From Chrysiogenia bacterium (GTDB taxonomy: Bacteria; JAGRBM01): a stretch of 9,757 bases of DNA. The stretch lies in the NCBI GenBank assembly GCA_020434085.1, contig JAGRBM010000126.1, forward strand, positions 1 through 9,757. The letters are read 5' to 3'. Below are positions 1 to 6,633 of this stretch, one piece after another. Below the pieces are notes generated by a model. That model was not told the origin of the DNA and searched no databases. It saw nothing but the letters and a program-made list of their open reading frames with translations. Both the position numbers and the translations under genes were made by a program. Position 1 is the first letter of the stretch, and each line of letters opens with the position of its first letter.

Positions 1-69
1 CTTCAGATCTACGAAGGCACCAGCCAGATCCAGCGGCTGGTGATCTCGCGCGAGATCCTTTCCGACTGA
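1..69 (+). CDS. Acyl-CoA dehydrogenase, C-terminal fragment
   Basis: Only the last 22 codons and the TGA stop are present; the rest lies upstream of the window. The tail contains the block QIYEGTSQIQR, a hallmark of the acyl-CoA dehydrogenase C-terminal domain. In medium- and short-chain enzymes the Glu of YEGT is the catalytic base that removes the alpha proton of the acyl-CoA, and it is present here as residue 5 of the fragment. The family is FAD-dependent, introduces the trans-2 double bond, and passes electrons to electron-transfer flavoprotein. Chain-length preference cannot be judged from this piece. A strong terminator follows 22 bases after the stop. The thiolase gene about 0.8 kb away fits a shared role in beta-oxidation, although it is on the other strand. 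Confidence 0.9.
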   Translation, partial: LQIYEGTSQIQRLVISREILSD

Positions 70-90
70 GAGAGCGCAAAAGAAAAAAGA

Positions 91-118
91 AAAGCCCCGC
101 CGTTGGCGGGGCTTTTTT
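91..118. terminator. Bidirectional intrinsic terminator
   Basis: A perfect 11-bp stem (91-101 with 105-115) with a GTT loop is followed by a T run on the plus strand. It is preceded by an A-rich stretch (79-93) that reads as a T-rich tail on the minus strand. It sits between two convergent genes, the acyl-CoA dehydrogenase ending at 69 and the minus-strand gene ending at 133, and probably ends both transcripts. Confidence 0.92.
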
Positions 119-132
119 GTGCTTCAGGAAAT

Positions 133-675
133 CTACCAGGAGACGCGGTAGGTCGTGGACTCTGCGCCCTGACCCCGTGAGGGGGCGCTCTCGTCCTGCT
201 CCACTTTTACGCGGATGGCATCGGCCGGTTTGAAGCGCTTGGCCATGGCCTCGATGATGCCGCGGTCGAAGTCGTCGGGATAGGGATTGTCGCAGACAAA
301 GGTTCCCCCGCGCTCCCCGTTTTCCGTATATCCGTAGCTTCCTATTTTCCCGCCGCGGTGATTCATGTGATAGGCGACATCGATGCTGGCCAGTGCCTGA
401 TGGATGGTTTTGATATCGGGGGGAAAGACGGCGCTCTCGGGAATCTTCGTGCCAATCAGGTAGAGCGTGTTCTTGCCGATGCTCTCGCTGATCTGCTTGA
501 AGGCATCGAGCCAGCTTTGCTGGAGATACCACGCGCCGCGCTGGGGATTCTCAACGCCGTTCTCCCGCAGAATACGCAGCGCGGTCTCGCGAAAACCGCC
601 CATCGCTTCCACGGTGGACAGGATCGCATCGCCGAGCACTTCCACGCCCGGCTCTTTCGCCTGAAACTGGACCAT
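133..675 (-). CDS. Conserved hypothetical protein, 180 aa
   Basis: This soluble protein has no signal peptide or membrane segment, and I cannot name its family. The sequence looks well conserved: an N-terminal helical part (VEAMGGF near 22-28, a Trp-rich stretch near 49-56), a central AYHMNHRGGKIGSYGY block, then CDNPYPDDFDRGIIEAMAKRF and a short C-terminal strand ending in YRVSW. The last part recalls the small-molecule-binding V4R/heme-NO-binding type of fold, where similar proteins carry cysteines near the C terminus. Here those places appear to be Ser or Thr. That comparison is from memory and weak. The ATG at 675 is preferred: it has a GGGAAGAGGG ribosome site about 8 bases upstream, whereas the open frame extends to a TTG at 819 only by running back through the thiolase terminator. 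The gene is probably monocistronic, with its promoter somewhere in 676-786. Confidence 0.75.
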   Translation of the reverse strand: MVQFQAKEPGVEVLGDAILSTVEAMGGFRETALRILRENGVENPQRGAWYLQQSWLDAFKQISESIGKNTLYLIGTKIPESAVFPPDIKTIHQALASIDVAYHMNHRGGKIGSYGYTENGERGGTFVCDNPYPDDFDRGIIEAMAKRFKPADAIRVKVEQDESAPSRGQGAESTTYRVSW

Positions 676-775
676 CGGCTGCACCCTCTTCCCGGTCGGA
701 TTCGCCTCTATCGGGATTCTGCACGGGCTCGGCGGATTGGACAAGTACGCAGCGCTCACCACTCGTGACAAAAGC

Positions 776-812
776 GACGCAAAAGCAAGGGGAGCCACAA
801 TGGGCTCCCCTT
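776..812 (-). terminator. Intrinsic terminator of the thiolase gene
   Basis: A perfect 10-bp stem (787-796 with 803-812) with a 6-base loop is followed on the minus strand by a T-rich tail with a TTTT run (781-784). It begins 32 bases after the thiolase stop codon, so the next minus-strand gene should have its own promoter. Confidence 0.8.
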
Positions 813-843
813 CCTGCAATCCGCAAAATGCTAACTATTCGGC

Positions 844-2031
844 TCAGAAGGCCTCAAACAGGCCTGCCGCGCCCATGCCGCCACCGATGCACATGGTGAC
901 AATGCCGTACTTCTTGCCGCGCTTGCGGAGCTGGCGGAGGATCGCGCCGGTCTGGCGCGCACCGGTCATTCCGTAAGGATGGCCGATGGAGATGGCGCCG
1001 CCGTTGACGTTGAGCTTCTCGGGATCGATGCCCAGCTTGTCGCGGATGTAGACCACCTGCACGGCGAAGGCTTCGTTGAGTTCGATCAGATCGATGTCAT
1101 CGAGCTTGAGGTTGAAGCGCTCAAGCAGACGCGGGATCGCGAACACCGGTCCGATGCCCATCTCGTCGGGCTCGCAGCCGGCAACCACGAAGCCGCGGAA
1201 CGCGCCCAGGGGCTCGAGGCCCTTCTTCTCAGCGGTCTTGTCGTCCATCAGCACCAGGGCGGCCGAGCCGTCCGAGAGCTGGGAAGAGTTACCGGCGGTG
1301 ACGCTTCCCTTCGGGTTGAACGCGCCGGGCAGCTTGGCAACGCTCTCGAGCGTGGTGCCCGGACGATTGCCCTCGTCCTTGTCGAAGGTGTACTCGTGGT
1401 AAGTGACCTCACCGCTTTCCTTGTCCTTCTTCATCATTTTGACGTCCATGGGGACGATCTCATCGGCGAGGTCGCCGTTTTCCTGGGCCTCGGCAGTACG
1501 CGCCTGCGAGAGGACCGCGTACTCGTCCTGCGATTCACGGGTGACCTTGTAGCGCTGCGCGACCGTCTCGGCGGTCATGCCCATGGGCATGTAGACCGCG
1601 GCCTTGTGTTTCATCACCCAGGGATTGGGCAGGTTGTTGGTGTTCATCGTTTTCTGCACCAGCGAGATCGATTCCACGCCGCCGGCGACCATGATGTCGG
1701 CGCCGCCTGCCATGATCTGCGTGGCGGCAACGGCCGTGGCCTGCAGGCCCGACGAGCAGAAACGGTTGATGGTCGTGCCGCTCACCGTGACGGGGCAGCC
1801 CGCGCGCAGCGCAGCGACGCGCGCGACGTTGTTGCCGGTCGTTCCCTCGGGGAGTCCGCAACCGAGCACCACGTCCTCGACCTCACCGGGTTCGATGCCT
1901 GCGCGCTTGATTGCGTGTTCGATGGAATGGGCGGCCATGTCGGCGCCGTGGGTCATGTTGAAGGAGCCCTTGAACGCCTTTGCGATCGGCGTGCGTGCGC
2001 TCTGTACGATTACTGCTTGTCTTTCTGCCAT
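844..2031 (-). CDS. Acetyl-CoA acetyltransferase / 3-ketoacyl-CoA thiolase
   Basis: This is a complete 395-residue thiolase, the usual length for the family. It has the three signature regions: the nucleophilic Cys92 in NRFCSSGLQ, the NEAFAVQ block (319-325), and the C-terminal GGAISIGHPYGMTGAR (His351) with Cys381 in CIGGGMGAAG. Thiolases cleave 3-ketoacyl-CoA with CoA to give acetyl-CoA, or run the reverse condensation. Family membership is certain; substrate length is not, although the GHPYGMTGAR form and the nearby acyl-CoA dehydrogenase suggest beta-oxidation. The ATG at 2031 (protein starting MAERQAVIVQSARTPIAKAF) matches where thiolases begin and follows an AAAGGA about 12 bases upstream. 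An in-frame GTG at 2130 would add 33 residues that fit no thiolase. A strong terminator follows the stop. Confidence 0.95.
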   Translation of the reverse strand: MAERQAVIVQSARTPIAKAFKGSFNMTHGADMAAHSIEHAIKRAGIEPGEVEDVVLGCGLPEGTTGNNVARVAALRAGCPVTVSGTTINRFCSSGLQATAVAATQIMAGGADIMVAGGVESISLVQKTMNTNNLPNPWVMKHKAAVYMPMGMTAETVAQRYKVTRESQDEYAVLSQARTAEAQENGDLADEIVPMDVKMMKKDKESGEVTYHEYTFDKDEGNRPGTTLESVAKLPGAFNPKGSVTAGNSSQLSDGSAALVLMDDKTAEKKGLEPLGAFRGFVVAGCEPDEMGIGPVFAIPRLLERFNLKLDDIDLIELNEAFAVQVVYIRDKLGIDPEKLNVNGGAISIGHPYGMTGARQTGAILRQLRKRGKKYGIVTMCIGGGMGAAGLFEAF

Positions 2032-2072
2032 AGGAAAGAGAGTCCTTTCAGCGAAAATTGCTGGGCGCATGT

Positions 2073-2145
2073 TGACCCAAAGCGTCAGGGCTTCGCAAGA
2101 AAAAAGCCCCGCGGCATGAAGCCCGTTCACTGACGAGTGCGTCAG
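2073..2145 (-). promoter_or_regulatory. Thiolase upstream region with two related inverted repeats
   Basis: Two dyads lie in the 180-base gap ahead of the thiolase start. The first is TGACGAGTGCGTCA (2131-2144), which extends to a perfect 6-bp-arm palindrome at 2130-2145. The second is TGACCCAAAGCGTCA (2073-2087), with 4-bp outer arms. Both contain the same GCGTCAGG octamer, 57 bases apart in the same orientation. Paired related dyads of this kind often bind a dimeric regulator; that reading is inference. I see no convincing -35/-10 pair. Confidence 0.3.
2098..2124 (-). terminator. Weak candidate terminator after the DUF4124 gene
   Basis: Read on the minus strand, a short GGC/GCC hairpin with a bulge and a GC-rich stretch precede a six-T run (2101-2106). 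The stem is poor. A competing 7-bp pairing, GGGCTTC at 2088-2094 with GAAGCCC at 2118-2124, encloses the T run. Confidence 0.3.
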
Positions 2146-2208
2146 GCCACTAATTCACTGAAATCATTCGTTGGATGCTTTGTCCGTGACCCGCCGGTCC
2201 GCGCGTGA

Positions 2209-2820
2209 TCAGTCGCGGCAACGCCGTTCGAGCTGTTTCTGTTTGGCTTCGAGCGTGCGGAACTCGGCGTGGTAGGGACTCGACTTGAGGAGTTTCTCCT
2301 CGCGCTCGCGTCGCATCTTCCGGTTGTTCTCGATGCACGCGCGTCCGTCACCGCTCGAACAGGAAATCCAGTTGGGCTCGTCGCCGATCTTGCCCTTCTT
2401 GCGCTCTTCGCTCGCCCACTTCTCATAGCGGGCTTCCAGGTCCTTGCGCCGCGCTTCGAGACGCTCGATCGAGACCTGGCAATTGTCGCGCTTTTTCTCG
2501 CGCAGCGATTCGCGGCGCTCTTCACTGGTGGGCGCGGGGTCGCTGCCCGCGGAGGCCGGCGGCGGACTGATGCTCTTGTAGACGGGGAGCGAACTGTCTG
2601 AATCACCCTTGTCGGGAACGGTTCCGGTAGCCGGATCGGGGCGATCTTCGGGGGCGAGCTGGTCGTGGTACTGCGGCGGGATCTTCATCGGGCTGTCGAC
2701 GATATGCACGTTGCCGCTCTTGTCGGTGTATTTGTAGAGCTTCGCCCATGAGGGTGCGGCGCTGCCCAGCAGCAGTGCGACTCCCACAATAACTCCGGCT
2801 AGAAATGATGCCCGGCCCAT
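2209..2820 (-). CDS. Secreted DUF4124-domain protein with coiled-coil tail
   Basis: This is a 203-residue exported protein. Residues 1-26 form a typical signal peptide (short basic start, hydrophobic core, cleavage likely after SWA at 26). The mature protein begins with KLYKYTDKSGNVHIVDSP (27-44), the characteristic DUF4124 motif of small periplasmic proteins in proteobacteria. A Pro/Ser-rich linker (about 50-98) follows. The rest (about 99-203) is strongly charged, rich in Glu, Arg and Lys, and should be largely helical or coiled coil. Four cysteines (114, 154, 162, 201) could form disulfides in the periplasm. The family's function is unknown. The ATG at 2820 is supported by a GGGAGG ribosome site 6 bases upstream. 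A candidate promoter lies just before it, so it is probably a separate unit from the squalene operon. Confidence 0.85.
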   Translation of the reverse strand: MGRASFLAGVIVGVALLLGSAAPSWAKLYKYTDKSGNVHIVDSPMKIPPQYHDQLAPEDRPDPATGTVPDKGDSDSSLPVYKSISPPPASAGSDPAPTSEERRESLREKKRDNCQVSIERLEARRKDLEARYEKWASEERKKGKIGDEPNWISCSSGDGRACIENNRKMRREREEKLLKSSPYHAEFRTLEAKQKQLERRCRD

Positions 2821-2859
2821 GCGCGCCCTCCCGATCGATCCAGTCCCGCGATGGTTCCA

Positions 2860-2887
2860 ACTCTAGCATCCCCGCGCGCGAGCCAAA
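2860..2887 (-). promoter_or_regulatory. Candidate promoter of the DUF4124 gene
   Basis: On the minus strand there is an extended -10, TGCTAGAGT (2860-2868). A TTTGGC -35-like hexamer (2882-2887) lies 16 bases further upstream. The match is moderate, and it is placed about 40 bases before the start codon, as expected. Confidence 0.35.
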
Positions 2888-2902
2888 ATGATTCAAAACA
2901 CA

Positions 2903-2921
2903 CCAGCGAAAAACGGGCTGG
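2903..2921 (-). terminator. Weak candidate terminator of the squalene operon
   Basis: A 5-bp stem, CCAGC/GCTGG (2903-2907 with 2917-2921), begins 5 bases after the last gene of the operon. On the minus strand it is followed by TGTGTTTTG and more T-rich sequence. The stem is short and the loop is 9 bases, so this may be only a partial terminator. Confidence 0.35.
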
Positions 2922-2926
2922 AAACC

Positions 2927-4384
2927 TCATCCAAGGGCGTGGAAGAGGTAATTCACATAACGCTTGAGCAGCACTTCCATGGCTTCCCAGTAGTCGTCGC
3001 GGCGAATGTCTGCGCCGCGGTGGGCGAAGGCCCCCCACTTGGGCATCCCTTGCCGATCAGCCTTGGGAAGCTGGGTCGCCAGGGCCAGCACCTCGTCGAT
3101 GGGGCGGCCGAAGACCTTCGTCGCCGGCTCGTCATAAAGGTAGACGTGCGAGAGATCCTGCCCGCTGTGGGAGGCGAAGGCGTAGCTCGGCGCAAAGTGC
3201 CACACGAGCACCGGGATGTCGTCCCACCCGTCGTCCCAGCTCCACATGGGCTTGGGCCGCGACCAGCTTCCCACCGCGTAGTCGCGCCCGCCGATGAAGC
3301 GGCCGATGACCATGGGCGTGCCGTCTTCATAATTACCCAGGGGAATCGTCTCTTCGAAGAGCTCGGTGCCCTGCCCGTCCTTGCCGAACGGTCCCAGCGC
3401 CTGGGAGTACCACTTTCGAAAATCGCGCAGTTCGTAGGTCGCGTCGATCTGCAGCTTGCGATTGGCATGGGTCGGCACGGCGGGGCGGCCGCCCTGGAAG
3501 CGAAGCACTTTGGCGTTGCGCAGCAGGTCCTCGCCGTCGGCCGCCTGCGCGCAGCGCACGCCGTGCCCCTGCGGCTGGGCGTAGATGATGATGTGCGTGC
3601 CGCCCTCGGTGCGCACTTTGCCGTGCACCGGCTCGCTGCCCGTGGAAACTCCCGTACGGTTGAAGAGCAGGAAGCGATTGTGGAACCACGTGCTGGCATC
3701 GGCCACTTCCATGCTCTGCTTGTCCACGCGGATCATGAAGCCTTCGTTGTCGTTGTCGTGATAGCTCCAGCGCGTGAGCGCCTCGCGAATGGGATGGTCG
3801 TAGTCCTTTACGTGATAGAGCGAATAGGTGAGGTAGTAGGAGTCCTCGGTCTCGGCGGTGAGCTCGCCGTAAACGCCGGCACGGTGAGGGCGATAGCGCG
3901 GCTCGTTCTCCAGGTTGTCGCGCGGGTCCATGTTGCCGTCGAAATCGAGAAACACCGGAATGTCCCACTGCGGGTGGGCCGACATCTTGTGCACGATGAC
4001 CGGGGCGTAGCGCTCGACAAGGTAGCGGCGGTATTCATCGCTCTGCGCGTAGGGAACCGGCACGATCTCCGGCGTTTTGGGACCGGGAATCTCGAGTTCC
4101 CGATCCGCCAGCCCTGCATCGAAGTCCGACTGCAGGCGGTAGTTCGATTGCTCGGCAATGACTGCTTCATTGAGTGAGATGAGCAGCTCACCCGTCACGT
4201 AGATGGTCATGGGAAAGCCGATGATCACGTAGCAGAGAAACTGCAGCAACCACGCCGCGAAAACGCCCGCCACGCTGCGCGCGGCATAGCGCGCGCGCAG
4301 CCTGCGCGGATAGTAGGCGCAGAGCCACCACAGGCTCCATGGATAGAAGAGAAACTTGGCGTAGTGGGCGACTTGGCGGGCCAT
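2927..4384 (-). CDS. Membrane-anchored protein of unknown function, last gene of the hpnCDE operon
   Basis: I do not recognise this 485-residue protein with confidence. An aromatic, hydrophobic N terminus (about 11-25) and a clear membrane helix (about 38-63) precede a large soluble domain, so it is probably membrane-anchored. The soluble part has YAPVIVHK (126-133), YYLTYSLYHVKDYDHP (183-198), HDNDNEG (209-215), HIIIYAQPQGHGV (264-276) and WSWDDGWDD (381-389). The order of an aromatic strand, an acidic His-Asp-Asn-Asp-Asn-Glu block and a later His-Gly-His recalls the VPS62/NPP1-like folds, where such residues may bind metal. This is a weak resemblance from memory. The ATG at 4384 lies 25 bases after the hpnE stop and is preferred over an in-frame GTG at 4456 inside hpnE. 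Its ribosome site is poor, so it may depend on coupling to hpnE. The position suggests a role linked to squalene, hopanoids or the membrane. Confidence 0.8.
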   Translation of the reverse strand: MARQVAHYAKFLFYPWSLWWLCAYYPRRLRARYAARSVAGVFAAWLLQFLCYVIIGFPMTIYVTGELLISLNEAVIAEQSNYRLQSDFDAGLADRELEIPGPKTPEIVPVPYAQSDEYRRYLVERYAPVIVHKMSAHPQWDIPVFLDFDGNMDPRDNLENEPRYRPHRAGVYGELTAETEDSYYLTYSLYHVKDYDHPIREALTRWSYHDNDNEGFMIRVDKQSMEVADASTWFHNRFLLFNRTGVSTGSEPVHGKVRTEGGTHIIIYAQPQGHGVRCAQAADGEDLLRNAKVLRFQGGRPAVPTHANRKLQIDATYELRDFRKWYSQALGPFGKDGQGTELFEETIPLGNYEDGTPMVIGRFIGGRDYAVGSWSRPKPMWSWDDGWDDIPVLVWHFAPSYAFASHSGQDLSHVYLYDEPATKVFGRPIDEVLALATQLPKADRQGMPKWGAFAHRGADIRRDDYWEAMEVLLKRYVNYLFHALG

Positions 4385-4409
4385 CTCGCTGTTGGCGCGC
4401 CCCTGCCGG

Positions 4410-5771
4410 TCAGTCTCCCAAGTAGCGGGAGACTTCCCGAACGGCGCGCACGGCACTTTCTACTGCTGCTTCGATGGTGGCCGGTAGATCGGTGTCCGTC
4501 CAGTCGCCCGCCAGGAAGAGGTTCTCGATGGGCGTCCTTTGCGTGCAGCGCAGCTTTTCAAAGCCCGGCGCCGCCGAGAAAGTCGCGTGGGGTTCTTTCA
4601 CCACGCTGGCGTGCACGAGCTTCGCCTCGCGCGCTTCGGGGAAGGCGTCCTTGATGGCTTCGATGGCGATCTCGGTCACGTCCCGATTGCGCGTGTCGCC
4701 GAGCAACTCGGCCGCGCTGGTAATGAGCGCATAGGGATGGCGACCCGGCTCGCCCTCGCCCAGGATCGCCTGACGGTCAAAGACCCACTGCACCGGAGAG
4801 TCGAGCAGGCCCACGTAGTCGGCTTCCATCTGCAGCGGCCGGTCGTACCACAGGTTGATGGACACGATGGGCGAGGACTCGATCTTCTCGACACCCGCAA
4901 AGAAGGGCTCACCCGCAAAGGGCGGCTGCTTGGCGAGCGTCGCCATTCCCTTGGGCGAGAGCGCCAGCACGTAGGCATCAGCGTTGAGTGTCTCCCCATC
5001 GGCGAGTTCCAGGGCGCTCACGCGCCCGCCCTCGGCGCGCACGCCCTTCACGGTGACACCGGTGCGGATCTGCGCGCCGCGCGCTTCGAGCCACGCGCGC
5101 GCGGGGTTCACGTAGAGCTCCGAGAGCCCGACGGTTGCGACGCCGAGCATGCTGTTCTTTCGCGAGGAGAGGAAACCCTGCTCAAGCACCTGCCCGAGCA
5201 GGTAGGCGCTCACCTTCTCGGGCACTTCGTTGAGTGTCGCAATCACGATGGGGTCCCACACCGCGCGGCGCAGCGCCGGAGTCTGCCCCATGCGGTCGAG
5301 ATATTCCGCAACGGAAATCTCGTCGAGGGATTTGGGAACACCGAACCGAAGCCGCAACAGCGGCAGGCCCGCCATCATGAAGGCGAGCTTGTCCTTCCAT
5401 GAGAGATTGTCCAGCCCCAGCACCCCGACCAGCAGGTGGAAGGGCGCGGGCAGGTTCGGGCAGCGAAGCCAGACCGTGCGCCCCATCTCGGGATCGCGAT
5501 AGGGAACCTCGAGTTTTTCCTGGAAGCGCACTTTCCCCGCGGTTCCGATGGTCTCGAGAAAGGCCATCGTCTGGTGGTAGGCGCTGATGAGCAGATGCTG
5601 GCCGTTGTCGGTATCGGCGCCGGTCCTGGGGTCTTTAAAGGAATGCGCGCGCCCCCCGAGCATTTTGCGCTGCTCAAGAAGCGTGACACGGGCGCCCGCC
5701 TCGGTGAGGCGCACGGCGGCGGCCAGGCCGGCGAACCCGCCGCCGACCACAATGACGTGTTGGTTCTTCAT
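4410..5771 (-). CDS. hpnE: Hydroxysqualene dehydroxylase HpnE (FAD-dependent amine-oxidase/phytoene-desaturase family)
   Basis: This is a 453-residue flavoprotein. The N terminus has the dinucleotide-binding fold VVGGGFAGLAAA (8-19) with Glu33 at the end of the second strand, then the GGRA motif (39-42) and DNGQHLL (55-61). The C terminus has the second FAD contact, NLFLAGDWTDTDLPATIEAA (417-436). Domain layout and length match the HpnE/carotenoid-desaturase-like group. HpnE reduces hydroxysqualene to squalene, the last step of the three-enzyme route from farnesyl diphosphate. The assignment over other phytoene desaturase-like enzymes rests largely on the directly adjacent hpnC and hpnD. The ATG at 5771 lies 1 base after the hpnD stop (TAA-G-ATG), so translation is probably coupled. 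A membrane-anchored unknown protein follows 25 bases downstream. Confidence 0.92.
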   Translation of the reverse strand: MKNQHVIVVGGGFAGLAAAVRLTEAGARVTLLEQRKMLGGRAHSFKDPRTGADTDNGQHLLISAYHQTMAFLETIGTAGKVRFQEKLEVPYRDPEMGRTVWLRCPNLPAPFHLLVGVLGLDNLSWKDKLAFMMAGLPLLRLRFGVPKSLDEISVAEYLDRMGQTPALRRAVWDPIVIATLNEVPEKVSAYLLGQVLEQGFLSSRKNSMLGVATVGLSELYVNPARAWLEARGAQIRTGVTVKGVRAEGGRVSALELADGETLNADAYVLALSPKGMATLAKQPPFAGEPFFAGVEKIESSPIVSINLWYDRPLQMEADYVGLLDSPVQWVFDRQAILGEGEPGRHPYALITSAAELLGDTRNRDVTEIAIEAIKDAFPEAREAKLVHASVVKEPHATFSAAPGFEKLRCTQRTPIENLFLAGDWTDTDLPATIEAAVESAVRAVREVSRYLGD

Positions 5772-5772
5772 C

Positions 5773-6633
5773 TTATCCCAGGAAGCTGCGGGCCCAGGCG
5801 CGCAGCGCGGTCATCACCCGGCGCAGTTTGGGCGGTTTGATCTCGCCGTTAAAGACATCGAAGTGGCGGTTTTCAATCTCGATGAGCAGGTCGTGGTAGA
5901 CGTCGCCCATGATGGCCGCCGCCGCCATGTTGCGGCGCTCGGGTCCGCTGAGCAAGGCCGCGGCCTGCGCGTAGTAGCCGCGTGCGCGCTCGGCCTGGAA
6001 CTTCAGCAGGTTCACCATCGCCCCGTTGAGGTTGCCCCCGGCGATGTCCGACTCGGTTACGCCGAAGCGCGCCATCTCGTCGGCGGGCACGTAGATGCGG
6101 CCCACTTCGTGATAGTCCTTGCCCACATCGCGCAGGATGTTGGTGAGCTGCAGCGCCTTGCCCAGTGCCACGGCGTAGTCGCGGATCTTGGGGTCTTCGT
6201 ACTCGAAGATCTCGATGCACAGCAGTCCCACTGCGCTGGCGACGCGGTAGATGTAGGTGTCGAGTTCCTCGAACGTGGCGTAGCGATTCTTGGAGATATC
6301 CATCTCGCAGCCATCGATGATCGCGTCGAAAGCGTGGCGCGGCAGGCCGAAGCGCGCGATCCACGGCATGAGCGCCCGCGCGAGTGGGTCCTCGGGCAGC
6401 CCCGCGCCGTAGGCCAGGTCGAGGTGGCCGCGCCAGGCATCCAGGGCGCGCTGTTTTTCTTCGGCGCTGCCGGGCTCATCGACGATGTCGTCGACCGCGC
6501 GGCAGAACGCATAGACCGCCGTGATGGCGTCCTGCTTCTGCTTTGGCAGAAAGACGAAGGAATAGAGAAAGGACGAGCCGCTCTTTTGCGTCACGTCGTA
6601 GCTGGCACTGAGATCATTCATGGTCGCTTCCAT
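5773..6633 (-). CDS. hpnD: Presqualene diphosphate synthase HpnD
   Basis: This 286-residue protein belongs to the all-alpha squalene/phytoene synthase family. The first Asp-rich motif is FCRAVDDIVDE (43-53) and the second is LTNILRDVGKDYHEVGRIYVP (163-183, Asp169 and Asp173). These bind the magnesium ions that hold the farnesyl diphosphates. VASAVG (131-136) is also typical. In the known pathway HpnD condenses two farnesyl diphosphates to presqualene diphosphate. The N-terminal SGSSFLYSFVFLP and the position between hpnC and hpnE support HpnD over phytoene synthase. The ATG at 6633 overlaps the hpnC stop as TGATG, a sign of translational coupling. A second ATG at 6621 (4 residues shorter) has a better GGAAG ribosome site and may be the real start. 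Further upstream extension (to 6825) would lie wholly inside hpnC and is not credible. Confidence 0.93.
   Translation of the reverse strand: MEATMNDLSASYDVTQKSGSSFLYSFVFLPKQKQDAITAVYAFCRAVDDIVDEPGSAEEKQRALDAWRGHLDLAYGAGLPEDPLARALMPWIARFGLPRHAFDAIIDGCEMDISKNRYATFEELDTYIYRVASAVGLLCIEIFEYEDPKIRDYAVALGKALQLTNILRDVGKDYHEVGRIYVPADEMARFGVTESDIAGGNLNGAMVNLLKFQAERARGYYAQAAALLSGPERRNMAAAAIMGDVYHDLLIEIENRHFDVFNGEIKPPKLRRVMTALRAWARSFLG

Noticed and set aside
676-819. N-terminal extension of the 180-residue protein to a TTG at 819
   Set aside because: The extended start lies at the far side of the thiolase terminator hairpin, whereas the ATG at 675 has a good ribosome site.
844-2031. Thiolase-like lipid enzyme such as a ketoacyl-ACP synthase or HMG-CoA synthase
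   Set aside because: The paired C-terminal motifs GHPYGMTGAR and CIGGGMGAAG with the N-terminal Cys are those of true thiolases.
979-2133. 384-codon plus-strand open frame across the thiolase gene
   Set aside because: It is antisense to a certain thiolase with all catalytic motifs. The translated sequence is the Val/Gly/Asp/His-rich type produced by the reverse strand of GC-rich genes.
2888-4177. 429-codon plus-strand open frame
   Set aside because: Antisense to the 485-residue minus-strand protein, which has a membrane helix, varied composition and operon spacing. The plus-strand frame has the biased composition of a shadow frame and no ribosome site.
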